A stretch of DNA of 64,000 nucleotides, from contig NZ_QFYQ01000002.1 of the NCBI RefSeq assembly GCF_003254475.1, positions 248,001 through 312,000 of the forward strand, read 5' to 3'. Shown one piece after another: positions 31,547 to 39,861 of the stretch (position 1 is its first letter; each line of letters begins with the position of its first letter). The notes below the pieces were generated by a model. The model did not search any database and was not told the DNA's origin. It saw nothing but the letters and a program-made list of their open reading frames with translations. A program made the translations under genes and the position numbers. Source of the stretch: Phenylobacterium soli. Lineage in GTDB: Bacteria > Pseudomonadota > Alphaproteobacteria > Caulobacterales > Caulobacteraceae.

Positions 31547-32263
31547 ATGTCCAGAAACCCGAACGCCGCTGCGGTCTTCTCCGCCGACGACGAGATCGTC
31601 CGCTTCGACGGCGTCACCATGCGCTACGGCGATGGCCCCGACGTGCTGCGCGACCTGAGCTTCGCCCTCGCGCCCGGCTCGTTCCACTTCATCACCGGGG
31701 CGTCCGGCGCCGGAAAGACCAGCCTTCTCCGTCTGATCTCGCTGGCCGCCCGGCCCAGCGAGGGCCGCGTCGCGGTGTTCGGCCAGGACGTCAGCCACGC
31801 CGGCCCCAAGGCCCGCCCGGCGCTTCGCCGCCGCATCGGCGTGGTCTTCCAGGAGCTCTTGCTCCTCGATCACCTTTCCGTTTTCGACAACGCCGCCCTG
31901 CCCCTGCGCATCTCCGGCCGCCGCCCGTCGGAGTACCGGGCCGACGTCGCCGAGCTGCTGACCTGGGTGGGCCTCGGCCAGCGCATGGACTCCATGCCCT
32001 CGACCCTGGCCGGCGGCGAGCAGCAGCGCCTGGCCATCGCCCGCGCCGTCGTCAACCGGCCCGAGATCCTCCTCGCCGACGAACCCACCGGCAACGTCGA
32101 CCACGAGATGGCGCTGCGCCTCTTCCGGCTGTTCGTCGAGCTGAACCGACTCGGGACCACCGTGCTCATCGCCACTCACGACCAGGACCTCGTCGCCCGC
32201 TCCAACAAGCCGCTGATGCATCTCGAGCGCGGTCGCCTGCACCTGAGGCCCGCGCCCCTATGA
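31547..32263 (+). CDS. ftsE: Cell-division ABC ATPase FtsE
   Basis: A 238-residue ABC ATPase. Walker A GASGAGKTSLLRL (about 50-62), Q-loop VVFQELLLLDHL, signature LAGGEQQRLAIARA (Leu-Ala rather than Leu-Ser), Walker B ILLADEPTGNVDHEMA, and H-loop VLIATHD. With FtsX it links divisome progression to septal peptidoglycan hydrolases. An N-terminal extension of about 15 residues precedes the ABC core. It overlaps ftsX by four bases. Confidence 0.95.
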   Translation: MSRNPNAAAVFSADDEIVRFDGVTMRYGDGPDVLRDLSFALAPGSFHFITGASGAGKTSLLRLISLAARPSEGRVAVFGQDVSHAGPKARPALRRRIGVVFQELLLLDHLSVFDNAALPLRISGRRPSEYRADVAELLTWVGLGQRMDSMPSTLAGGEQQRLAIARAVVNRPEILLADEPTGNVDHEMALRLFRLFVELNRLGTTVLIATHDQDLVARSNKPLMHLERGRLHLRPAPL

Positions 32264-33150
32264 GCGCCTTCGACCCCGCGCGCTGGCGGCCCGCGCCGCT
32301 GCTGCCCCGCGACGGCGGCCGGTCCGGCTCGCTGCTGTTCGTGGTCGCGGTCCTCTGCTTCCTGGCCTGCCTGACCGCCATCGGCGTGCTCGCCTCCGAC
32401 CGCGCCGCCCGCGGCTGGGTCGGCCAGCTCGGCGGCGAGGCGACCGTCATCGTGCGGCCCAAGCGCGGCGAGACGCCCGACGCCGCCGCCGCCCGCGCCG
32501 CCGAGGCCCTGGCCGGCGCGCCCGGCGTCACCGAGGCCCGCGCCCTCGAGCCGCAGAAGGCCTACGACCTCATCCGCCCCTGGCTCGGCGACATTACCGA
32601 CCTCGAGGACCTGCCGGTGCCGCGGCTCGTGACGGTCGTCCTGGACCCGAAGGCGCCGGCCACCGCGCCGCGCCTCGCCCAGGCCCTGAAGGCCCAGGAT
32701 ATCGACGCCTCGGTCGACGACCACAGCGTCTGGATCAAGGACATCGAACGCTCCGCCAATCTCGCCCGCGGCCTCGGCGCGGCGGTGTTCGCCCTCATCG
32801 CCCTCGCCGCCGGCGCGGTCATCGCCTTCGCCACCCAGGCCGGCCTGGCCGCCCGTAAGGACGTCGTCGAGGTGCTGCACCTCTCCGGCGCCGAGGACAG
32901 CTACATCGCCGGCCTCTTCCAGCTGAAGTTCGCCCGCACCGCCGTGGTCGGCGGGGTGATTGGCGCCGGCGTCGCCGCCGTCCTGGGCGCCGGCCTGCGC
33001 CTCGCCGGCGGGACCCAGGGCCTGACCCCCGCCCTGCCCATCGCCTGGAGCGACCTCGCCGTGGTGCTGGTCTGCCCCCTGGCCGCGGCCCTCGTCGCCG
33101 CGGTCGCCGCCCGGCTCACCGCCTCGGCCCTGATCCGGGACATGGAATGA
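32260..33150 (+). CDS. ftsX: Cell-division protein FtsX
   Basis: A 296-residue membrane protein: N-terminal helix (SLLFVVAVLCFLACLTAIGV), a periplasmic loop (about 55-165) with LIRPWLGDITDLEDLPVPRL, then three C-terminal helices including ANLARGLGAAVFALIALAAG and a cytoplasmic VEVLHLSGAEDSYIAGLFQ coupling region. FtsX transmits the FtsE ATPase cycle to cell-wall hydrolases. The start overlaps the ftsE stop. A far longer open frame in the same phase reads antisense through hpt and was rejected. Confidence 0.95.
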   Translation: MSAFDPARWRPAPLLPRDGGRSGSLLFVVAVLCFLACLTAIGVLASDRAARGWVGQLGGEATVIVRPKRGETPDAAAARAAEALAGAPGVTEARALEPQKAYDLIRPWLGDITDLEDLPVPRLVTVVLDPKAPATAPRLAQALKAQDIDASVDDHSVWIKDIERSANLARGLGAAVFALIALAAGAVIAFATQAGLAARKDVVEVLHLSGAEDSYIAGLFQLKFARTAVVGGVIGAGVAAVLGAGLRLAGGTQGLTPALPIAWSDLAVVLVCPLAAALVAAVAARLTASALIRDME

Positions 33151-33776
33151 GAAGCGTCGCCCTCTTCCTGGTGGTCGCGGTGATCTGGGTCTCCGGGCTC
33201 CTGGCCTTCGCCGCCCGGGTGCAGCAGTCGACCCCTGCGCCCTCGCCCGAGCCGGCCGACGGCGTGGTGGTGCTGACGGGGGTCAGTTCGCGCGAGCGCA
33301 TCGGCGCCGGCGTCGGCCTGCTCTCCGACGGCTACGGCAAGCGCGTCCTGGTCTCCGGCGTGAACCGCGAGCTGACCCGCGAGGACATTCGCAACGTCAC
33401 CCCGGCGGTCCGCAAGCTCTACGACTGCTGCGTCGACCTCGGCTTCAGCGCCCTCGACACGGTGGGCAACGCCCGCGAGACGGCCGACTGGTCGCGCGCC
33501 ATGCGCTACAAGAGCCTGATCGTGGTCACCGCCGACTACCACATGCCCCGCGCCATGCTGGAGCTGCGCGCCGTGCTGACCCCCCAGGGCGTGGATCTGC
33601 AGCCCTATCCGGTGGCCACCTCGGCGCTCAACGCCAAGCGCTGGTGGCGCTCGCCCGGCGGCGCGCGGTTGATGGTGACGGAGTATTCCAAGTATCTGGC
33701 GATCCTCGGCCGCGAACTGGTCCTGAGTCTCGGTCCCAAGGACCGCGCCCAGACCGCGGCGCTTCAGAAGGGCTGA
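33147..33776 (+). CDS. YdcF-family (DUF218) envelope protein
   Basis: A 209-residue protein with an N-terminal membrane anchor (SVALFLVVAVIWVSGLLAFA) and a DUF218 fold: ADGVVVLTGVSSRERIGAGV, KRVLVSGVNRE, DTVGNARETADW, and SLIVVTADYHMPRAMLEL. The V-T-x-x-Y-H-M-x-R signature is diagnostic of the SanA/ElyC/YdcF group, which is linked to envelope and peptidoglycan homeostasis. Placement directly after ftsX (4-base overlap) and before plsC is a common alphaproteobacterial arrangement. Confidence 0.9.
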   Translation: MRSVALFLVVAVIWVSGLLAFAARVQQSTPAPSPEPADGVVVLTGVSSRERIGAGVGLLSDGYGKRVLVSGVNRELTREDIRNVTPAVRKLYDCCVDLGFSALDTVGNARETADWSRAMRYKSLIVVTADYHMPRAMLELRAVLTPQGVDLQPYPVATSALNAKRWWRSPGGARLMVTEYSKYLAILGRELVLSLGPKDRAQTAALQKG

Positions 33777-33779
33777 TCT

Positions 33780-34484
33780 TTGATCGCCATCCGCTCCTTC
33801 CTGTACGTCGCGTTGTTCTACCTGTGGACCGCGGTGGTCGCGATCGGCTGCACGCCGATCCTGCTCGGCCCGTCGAGCTGGACGCTCGGCATGTTCCACT
33901 TCTGGGGCCGCGGCGTTGTGGGCCTGCTCGCCGTCTGCGGCATCAGGGTCGAGGTGCGCGGGCGTCAGTACATCCCCACGGGCCCGGCGATCGTCGCGCC
34001 CAAGCATCAGTGCATGCTCGACGTCTTCGCCCAGTTCACCTGGCTGCCGGCCTCGGTCTTCGTGATGAAGAAGGAGCTGAACTGGATCCCGTGGTTCGGC
34101 TGGTACGCGGCCAAGGTCGGCGCCATCGACATCGACCGTGGCGCCGGGGCGAGCGCGCTCAAGAAGGTGGTCCGCGAAGCCAAGGTCCTGTTCGCCCGCG
34201 GCCGCCAGGTGGTGATCTTCCCGGAAGGCCATCGCGGCGAGCCGGGCGTCGCCGGCGACTACAAGCCGGGCGTCGCGGCGCTCTACCGCGAGCTCGAGGT
34301 GCCGGTCTATCCGGTCGCCACCAACTCCGGCGTCCACTGGCCGGCGCACGGCTTCATCCGCCGGCCGGGCGTCATCGTCTTCGAGTACCTGGAGCCGATC
34401 CCGCCGGGCCTCAAGCGCGCCGAGTTCATGCGTGTGCTTGAAGAGCGGATCGAGACCGCCTCCAACAAGCTGCTGACGCTCTAG
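33780..34484 (+). CDS. plsC: 1-acyl-sn-glycerol-3-phosphate acyltransferase
   Basis: A 234-residue membrane-bound acyltransferase starting at TTG three bases after the preceding gene. An N-terminal hydrophobic helix pair is followed by the catalytic H-x4-D box in PKHQCMLDVFAQF, the VMKKELNWIPWFGWY block, and the glycerol-phosphate-binding FPEGHRGEPG (usually FPEGTR). It makes phosphatidic acid from lysophosphatidic acid. The stop codon shares CTAG with the convergent ChaC-like gene. Confidence 0.94.
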   Translation: MIAIRSFLYVALFYLWTAVVAIGCTPILLGPSSWTLGMFHFWGRGVVGLLAVCGIRVEVRGRQYIPTGPAIVAPKHQCMLDVFAQFTWLPASVFVMKKELNWIPWFGWYAAKVGAIDIDRGAGASALKKVVREAKVLFARGRQVVIFPEGHRGEPGVAGDYKPGVAALYRELEVPVYPVATNSGVHWPAHGFIRRPGVIVFEYLEPIPPGLKRAEFMRVLEERIETASNKLLTL

Positions 34485-35020
34485 CCGGCGGCCAGCTCGC
34501 GCGCCTCGACCATGCCGAGCAGGGTCTCCATGGCGTGGTCGCGAATGCCTTCCTCGCGCAGGTGGCCGACGAGGTCGCGCAGGTAGTCGACGTTGCGACC
34601 CGAGAGGCCCGTGGCGCCGGCGATCAGCTCCGCCTGCCGCTGCAGGCCCAGGGCGCCGGCCCACTGCGGGTGGCGCACGTCGGAGAGGAAGACCAGCGCC
34701 TCCTCCCTTCGGCCGTCCGCCAGCCGGACCGCCCGCCTCGCCTCGACATAGGTCTCGGTCGGCTGCTCACGCTCGATCAGATAGGCGTAGACCTCCGGCC
34801 AGTCGGAGTCCTCGACCCGATAGGCCATGCCGCGCACCGCGCCGCCGGGCGCGAGGCCGAGCACCAGCCCCGGCCGCTCGTAGGTGCCTCGGTGATGGAC
34901 CGAATAGATGCAGAAAGCCCGCCTGCGTCCGTGTAGGGTCGCGGCCGCTCGTTCGGCGTAGGGGAACCCCGGCCGCCACATGAGCGAGCCGTATCCGAAC
35001 ACCCAACGCGTCTCCGCCAT
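34481..35020 (-). CDS. ChaC-like gamma-glutamylcyclotransferase
   Basis: A 179-residue protein with the YGSL-type motif WVFGYGSLMWRPGFPY, then RAFCIYSVHHRGTYERPGLV and VRGMAYRVEDSD. The ChaC group cleaves glutathione to 5-oxoproline and Cys-Gly. It ends in GMVEARELAAG. It converges on plsC, with which its stop codon shares the same four bases, and diverges from the DUF2125 gene across 23 bases. Confidence 0.93.
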   Translation of the reverse strand: MAETRWVFGYGSLMWRPGFPYAERAAATLHGRRRAFCIYSVHHRGTYERPGLVLGLAPGGAVRGMAYRVEDSDWPEVYAYLIEREQPTETYVEARRAVRLADGRREEALVFLSDVRHPQWAGALGLQRQAELIAGATGLSGRNVDYLRDLVGHLREEGIRDHAMETLLGMVEARELAAG

Positions 35021-35043
35021 CCGTCCCCCGCAAAGCCTTGCCC

Positions 35044-36090
35044 ATGTCTCTGCCCGATCCCGCCGCGCCTCGCAAACACAGCCGCCTCGGCCTCTACATC
35101 CCCTTCGGCCTGCTCGCGGTCGGCGCGCTCGCCTGGTCGGCGATGTGGCTCTGGGCCAAGGGCCAGGCCGCCCAGCAGATGGACGCCGCCGTCGCCGATC
35201 TCAAGCGCGCGGGCTACGAGATCAGCTGGTCCCAGCGCGAGATCGGCGGCTACCCCTTCCGCATGGACGTGACGCTCACCGACGCCCGCGTGCGGGAGCC
35301 GTCGGGCTGGGCCCTGCAGTCGCCGCGGATCGAGGCGGAAGCCTACATGCACGCGCTCGGCCACTGGATGATCGCGGCGCCGCAGACGATCACCTTCGTG
35401 CGGCCCCAAGGCGGCCCGGTGCAGGTCTCAGGCAAGGTCATCCACGCCGCGGTCTTCGACTTCAAAAACCGGCCGCCGAGCTTCGACTTCGAGGGCGTGG
35501 GGCTGGCGTTCCAGCCCGCTCCGGGCGCCCGGCCCTTCTTCCTGTCGAACGCGGAGCGGGTGGAGTTCCACCTGCGCGGCAACAGCGCCATCGACGAGGG
35601 CCTCGTCTCCCTGGAGGTGAAGAACGGCAAGGCGCAGCTGTCGGGCCTGTTCGCCCGCATCGCCGCCGACAAGCCGATCTCGATCCAATGGCAGGCGACC
35701 CTCACCAAGATGAGCGCCTTCACGGGCTCCGACTGGCCGGGCGCGGTGCGGCATTGGACCGACAACGGCGGCAAGATGCAGCTGCGTCAGGGCGGAGTGA
35801 CCGCGGGCGAGGCCCTGATCGGTGCACAGGGCGGCGATCTCACCGTCGGTGAGGACGGACGGCTGCGCGGGTCGCTGAAGGTCAGCCTGCGCCAGGCGCC
35901 GCGGGCGCTGACCGCCATGGGCCAGACCGGGACCATCCCGCCGGAGACGGCCCAGGCCGCCGCGGACGTCGCCCAGGCGCGCGAAGGGCCTGACCAGGTG
36001 GCGCACGCGACGCTGGACTTCCAGGCTGGCCGGACCACACTGGGTCCCGTCGCCATCGGGCCCGCGCCGAAGGTCTACGAGGCGCACTGA
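35044..36090 (+). CDS. DUF2125-domain protein
   Basis: A 348-residue protein with one N-terminal transmembrane helix (YIPFGLLAVGALAWSAMWLW) and a long periplasmic region typical of DUF2125: GYEISWSQREIGGYPFRMDV is the recognisable first block, followed by repeating amphipathic beta strands (LSGLFARIAADKPISIQWQA). Function unknown; the architecture resembles AsmA/lipid-transport-like beta proteins. The ATG was chosen over an in-frame TTG six bases earlier. Confidence 0.88.
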   Translation: MSLPDPAAPRKHSRLGLYIPFGLLAVGALAWSAMWLWAKGQAAQQMDAAVADLKRAGYEISWSQREIGGYPFRMDVTLTDARVREPSGWALQSPRIEAEAYMHALGHWMIAAPQTITFVRPQGGPVQVSGKVIHAAVFDFKNRPPSFDFEGVGLAFQPAPGARPFFLSNAERVEFHLRGNSAIDEGLVSLEVKNGKAQLSGLFARIAADKPISIQWQATLTKMSAFTGSDWPGAVRHWTDNGGKMQLRQGGVTAGEALIGAQGGDLTVGEDGRLRGSLKVSLRQAPRALTAMGQTGTIPPETAQAAADVAQAREGPDQVAHATLDFQAGRTTLGPVAIGPAPKVYEAH

Positions 36091-36112
36091 ACCGAACCCG
36101 GGGGGGATCGCC

Positions 36113-36733
36113 ATGGCTTCGCTCTACGACCGCTTCATCCTGCCGAAGCTGCTCACCTGCGCCTGTTCGTCGCCGCCGATGATGAAGCAGCGCACCAAGG
36201 TCGTGCCCAAGGCCGAGGGCAAGGTGCTGGAGCTCGGCATCGGCATGGGCCTGAACCTGCAGTACTACGACCCCAAGAAGGTCACCGACGTCATGGGCGT
36301 CGATCCCTCGCCGGAGCTGCGCGAGATCGCCCAGAACGCCGCCCACGACCCGGCCCTGAAAGTGCACGTCGAGAACGGCACGGCCGAGGCCCTGCCCTTC
36401 GCCGACAAGAGCTTCGACACCGTGGTCTGCACCTTCACGCTCTGCTCGGTGTGCGCGCCGGAGAAGGCGCTCGCCGAGGCGCGGCGCGTGCTGAAGCCCG
36501 GCGGCCGGTTCCTCTATTGCGAGCACGGCCTCGCGCCCGATCCCGGCGTCGCCAAGTGGCAGCGGCGGATCGAGCCCATCTGGAAGCGCATCGCCGGCGG
36601 CTGTCATCTCACCCGGCCGGTGACCAGCGCCATCAAGCAGGCCGGCTTCAAGATCGACCAGGTCGACAGCATGTACGTGCCCAACACGCCGCGGTTCGCC
36701 GGCTGGAACGAATGGGGCGTGGCGCGGCCCTAG
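36113..36733 (+). CDS. Class I SAM-dependent methyltransferase
   Basis: A 206-residue methyltransferase of the UbiE/METTL7-like type. Motif I VLELGIGMGLNLQYY, acidic loop VMGVDPSPELREIAQNA, motif II SFDTVVCTFTLCSVC, and post-motif VLKPGGRFLYCEHG. The N-terminal CACSSPPMMKQR segment is typical of this subgroup. The substrate is unknown. It follows the DUF2125 gene by 22 bases and precedes a Kdo hydroxylase gene. Confidence 0.9.
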   Translation: MASLYDRFILPKLLTCACSSPPMMKQRTKVVPKAEGKVLELGIGMGLNLQYYDPKKVTDVMGVDPSPELREIAQNAAHDPALKVHVENGTAEALPFADKSFDTVVCTFTLCSVCAPEKALAEARRVLKPGGRFLYCEHGLAPDPGVAKWQRRIEPIWKRIAGGCHLTRPVTSAIKQAGFKIDQVDSMYVPNTPRFAGWNEWGVARP

Positions 36734-36774
36734 GCCCTCTCGCGGCGGGGCCGGCAACGCCCTATCCTAGAGCC

Positions 36775-37638
36775 ATGTCCGCCGCCCCCTCTTCGCCCGT
36801 CGCCACCCTGAGCCGCCAGGCCGCGCCGAAGGACGCCGCGCGCCTGCTCGAGCATGGCTCGGTGGTCCTCATCCCCGACCTCGACTTCGACATCGCCGGC
36901 TTCGAAGGCGCCATGTACGCGGAGGTCTCCGACGCCGGGACCAAGAACGTCAGCTACAACCCTGCCACGGGCGAACTGAAGGGCACGACGGCCGAGGGGC
37001 CGGTGCGCGATCAGCTCACGGAGATCGTCGCCCGCTATTCGACGTGGGCGACCGACCTCGTGCGCGAGGTGCTGCCGGCCTATGCGGATGGCCTGCAGAT
37101 CGGCCGCACCAGCTACCGCCCGCGCGCCGCCGACCACAATCTCTCCAAACGCAAGGACGACCGGCGCCTGCACCTCGACGCCTTCCCGGCCAACCCGGTC
37201 CAGGGCCGGCGGATCCTGCGCGTCTTCCGCAACGTGAATCCCAACGGCGAGGCCCGTCACTGGCGCGTCGGGGAGCCCATGGCCGACCACGCCCAGCGTT
37301 TCCTGCCCAGGACCCATGGCATGGCGCCGGGCCAGGCGATGCTGATGAGGACGCTCGGCCTGACCAAGGGCCGGCGGACCGCCTACGACAACCTCATGCT
37401 GCAACTCCACGACCTCTCGAAGGAAGACGACGCCTATCAGGCCGATGCGCCCTGCGAGCACGTCAGCTTCCCGCCGGGCGCGACCTGGATGGTGTTCACC
37501 GACGGCGTAGTGCATGCCGCCATGGGCGGGCGCTACGCCTTCGAGCAGACCTTCTATGTGCCCGTGTCGGCGATGGTCGATCCCCCCGCCTCGCCGCTCA
37601 GGACCCTCGAGCGGCTCACCGGCAAGGCCCTGGCCTAG
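36775..37638 (+). CDS. Kdo hydroxylase (KdoO-like, Fe(II)/2-oxoglutarate type)
   Basis: A 287-residue protein matching the Kdo hydroxylase family, which hydroxylates the 3-deoxy-D-manno-octulosonic acid of the LPS inner core. A His-x-Asp metal motif is in RRLHLDAFPANP, and the distal His in FTDGVVHAAMGGRYAFEQTF. Other conserved stretches are SYNPATGELKGTTAEG and RILRVFRNVNPNGEARHW. It shares CTAG as stop codon with the convergent ELM1-like gene, itself likely envelope-related. Confidence 0.85.
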   Translation: MSAAPSSPVATLSRQAAPKDAARLLEHGSVVLIPDLDFDIAGFEGAMYAEVSDAGTKNVSYNPATGELKGTTAEGPVRDQLTEIVARYSTWATDLVREVLPAYADGLQIGRTSYRPRAADHNLSKRKDDRRLHLDAFPANPVQGRRILRVFRNVNPNGEARHWRVGEPMADHAQRFLPRTHGMAPGQAMLMRTLGLTKGRRTAYDNLMLQLHDLSKEDDAYQADAPCEHVSFPPGATWMVFTDGVVHAAMGGRYAFEQTFYVPVSAMVDPPASPLRTLERLTGKALA

Positions 37639-38552
37639 CGCCGGGCGGCCAGCAGCTTCTTCACCGCCGCGGCGGCTTCGGCGGTCGCGTCCAACGCCGG
37701 GCGCGGCCTGGGCTCGGAGACCTCGCCATCGAACCAGCGGGCGAGGCCGCGCTCGTTCAGCTTTTCGACGAAGCCCACGTGCCGCTTGCGCAGATTGCCG
37801 GCGAACACCTCCACCGGCTTGGTGGTGGCGAGCGCCTCCGAGATCATCGAAACCGAATCGCCGGTGATCACGAACCGGTCCGCGCGCGCCAGGACCCCGA
37901 GGTAGGGATTGTCGCCGCTGCGGTCCCAGGCCCACAGGCCCGGATCACTGCGGCCGGCTTCGACGAACACCTGCAGAACCTCGTCGGGCGTGCGGCGCGA
38001 GGGCACGATCACGGCGCCTGCGCCAGTCTTGGCGCGCAGGGCGGCGAGCCGCGCGATCAGCTCGCGGGCCTCCGCCCCGGCGAAGGCGCTATGGCGGGTC
38101 GGCCCACCGAGCAGGACGCCGATCAGCGGCCGCGGCAGGGCCGAGAGCCGCGCCTCCCAGTCGCCGTGCGCCTGTGACAGCCGCTCGGGCGTCATGTCGT
38201 GCAGGGTGGTGAGCACCTTGAGGACCTTCGGGCCCTTGATGTCGTCGTGCTCCATGGCGACCACCAGATCGAAGTCCCGGAGCGAGGTGAGCGGGTCCTG
38301 GAGGTGGACGAGGAGCGGCTTGCCGCCAGCCTGCTTCTTCACGGCGAGGCCCAGGATGGCCGAGCGGCGGCCGCAGGTGACGATGACGTCGGGCCAGGGC
38401 GGATCCAGGGTGTCGCCGGCCTCGGCGTCGGCGCCGTTCAGCACGCCCGGCCAGCGCGCCGGAAACCAGCGCCACGGCGGGCGCATGACCACCACCTTCT
38501 CGACGACCTCGTCGGCGACGGCCTTGGCGAGACCGCGGGCCTGGGTGCGCAT
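37635..38552 (-). CDS. ELM1-like putative glycosyltransferase, start uncertain
   Basis: A 305-residue protein of the mitochondrial-fission-ELM1/GT-B-like family. Blocks: PWPDVIVTCGRRSAILGLAV, LLVHLQDPLTSLRDFDLVVA, LIGVLLGGPTRHSAF, and FVITGDSVSMISEALATTKP. Family proteins normally begin with a W-x-x-T-D/G-G-x-x-G-M-x-x-Q block. Here the codons immediately upstream of the chosen ATG read PILAWALTTGEAG in frame, yet no ATG, GTG or TTG exists upstream before the tRNA. The true start may therefore be a rare codon, or there is an error or a lesion. Bacterial members are often in LPS loci. Confidence 0.8.
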   Translation of the reverse strand: MRTQARGLAKAVADEVVEKVVVMRPPWRWFPARWPGVLNGADAEAGDTLDPPWPDVIVTCGRRSAILGLAVKKQAGGKPLLVHLQDPLTSLRDFDLVVAMEHDDIKGPKVLKVLTTLHDMTPERLSQAHGDWEARLSALPRPLIGVLLGGPTRHSAFAGAEARELIARLAALRAKTGAGAVIVPSRRTPDEVLQVFVEAGRSDPGLWAWDRSGDNPYLGVLARADRFVITGDSVSMISEALATTKPVEVFAGNLRKRHVGFVEKLNERGLARWFDGEVSEPRPRPALDATAEAAAAVKKLLAARR

Positions 38553-38648
38553 GCCCGCCTCGCCGGTGGTCAGGGCCCAGGCGAGGATCGGCCGTTGATG
38601 CGGATCGGTGGCGATGGCGAAAGCCCCAAACGCGCTTACTGGGACCCC

Positions 38649-38725
38649 TGGTAGCTGGGGGCGGGCTCGAACCGCCGACCTGTGGGTTATGAATCCACCG
38701 CTCTAACCAGCTGAGCTACCCAGCC
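38649..38725 (-). tRNA. tRNA-Met (anticodon CAU)
   Basis: A 77-base cloverleaf on the minus strand with encoded CCA. Acceptor GGCTGGG pairs with CCCAGCT (G1-U72 wobble), the D-arm is TAGCTCAGCTGGTTAGAGC, the anticodon loop is TTCATAA (CAU), and the T-arm contains GGTTCGAGC. It lacks the three G-C pairs below the anticodon and the position-1 mismatch of initiator tRNA, so an elongator Met tRNA is favoured; a lysidine-modified Ile-CAU tRNA is not excluded. Confidence 0.93.
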
Positions 38726-38829
38726 AAAGGTACGCCCAGTAATGCGCGAGGCGCGGGTTATAGGGGCTGACTTCTTCCGCTTCAAGCGGCTTGGGCTCTG
38801 CCGTGACACCGGTTAGGGTCGCGGCTCCC

Positions 38830-39858
38830 ATGAGCGTCCTTCACCTCCTTGGCACTTCCGGCGACGGCGGCGCGGAGACCTACTTCGTCGACCTCGTCAC
38901 GGCCCTGAAACGGGCCGGCGTGAAGGAAGCCGCGGCGATCCGTCGCCACGCGGGGCGCGAGGCCGCGCTGAAGGCCGCCGGGGTGCCGGTCAAGGTGCTG
39001 GGCTTCGGAGGTCCAATCGACGTCTTCACCCGCACGGCGGCCGCCGGCTACGGCAAGCTGCAGGGGGCGCGCCTGATGCTGGCCTGGATGAACCGCGCGG
39101 CGCGCCATACGCCGAAGGGACCCTGGGCCCGCATCGGCCGGCTCGGCGGCTATTACAACCTCAAATATTACGCCGGGTTCGACGAACTGGTGGCCAACAC
39201 CGAGGACATCGCCGAGTGGATCGTCTCGCAGGGCTGGCCCGCGGGACGCGTGCGCTGCATCCCCAACTTCGCCGCCGCCCCGCCGAAGACCGCGCCGATC
39301 GATCGCGCCAGCCTCGATACGCCCGCCGATGCGCCCCTGCTGCTCGGCATGGGTCGGCTGCACGAGAACAAGGCCCACGATGTCAGTCTGCAGGCGCTGG
39401 CGCAGCTGCCCGGCGCCTATCTCTGGATCGCCGGCGCGGGCGCCCTCGAGCCCAAGCTCAAGAGCCTGGCCGAGGCTCTGGGCGTGGCCGACCGGGTGCG
39501 CTTCCTGGGCTGGCGGACCGATCCCTCGGCGCTCTATCGGACGGCCGACGTCTGCGTCTTCCCGTCCCGGCACGAGCCGCTGGGCAATGTGGTGATCCAG
39601 GCCTGGGCGCACGGCCTGCCGGTCGTCGCCGCGGAGAGCCAGGGGCCCAAGGCGCTGATCCGGCAGGGGCAGGACGGCCTCCTGACTCCGATCGACGACG
39701 CCGCGGCCCTGGCCGACGCCGTCCGCACCCTGCTGGACGACGACAAGACCCGCACCCGCTTCGCCGCCGAGGGGCTGAAGCGCGTCGCCGCCGAGTTCTC
39801 CGAGGCCGCGGTGGTCGGCCAGTGGATGACCCTCTTCTCCGACTACGAGGCGCTCTGA
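38830..39858 (+). CDS. Family 4 glycosyltransferase
   Basis: A 342-residue GT-B enzyme. The N-terminal MSVLHLLGTSGDGGAETYF marks the acceptor-domain start. The GT4 donor domain has LLGMGRLHENKAHDVSLQAL, VRFLGWRTDPSALYRTADV and FPSRHEPLGNVVIQAWAHG, with the E-P-x-G-x-x-x-x-E/Q-A type signature. The sugar and acceptor are unknown, likely a cell-surface glycan. The ATG was chosen over an upstream in-frame start. It leads directly (3-base gap) into asnB, a pairing seen in polysaccharide loci. Confidence 0.92.
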   Translation: MSVLHLLGTSGDGGAETYFVDLVTALKRAGVKEAAAIRRHAGREAALKAAGVPVKVLGFGGPIDVFTRTAAAGYGKLQGARLMLAWMNRAARHTPKGPWARIGRLGGYYNLKYYAGFDELVANTEDIAEWIVSQGWPAGRVRCIPNFAAAPPKTAPIDRASLDTPADAPLLLGMGRLHENKAHDVSLQALAQLPGAYLWIAGAGALEPKLKSLAEALGVADRVRFLGWRTDPSALYRTADVCVFPSRHEPLGNVVIQAWAHGLPVVAAESQGPKALIRQGQDGLLTPIDDAAALADAVRTLLDDDKTRTRFAAEGLKRVAAEFSEAAVVGQWMTLFSDYEAL

Positions 39859-39861
39859 AGC

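Noticed and set aside
30481..32259. N-terminal extension of the ftsX reading frame by about 590 codons
   Set aside because: The extension reads antisense to hpt and the zinc-ribbon gene and out of frame through ftsE; only the part from 32260 matches FtsX.
38649..38725. Initiator tRNA-fMet
   Set aside because: The position-1 mismatch and the run of three G-C pairs in the anticodon stem are missing; the D-arm is of elongator type.
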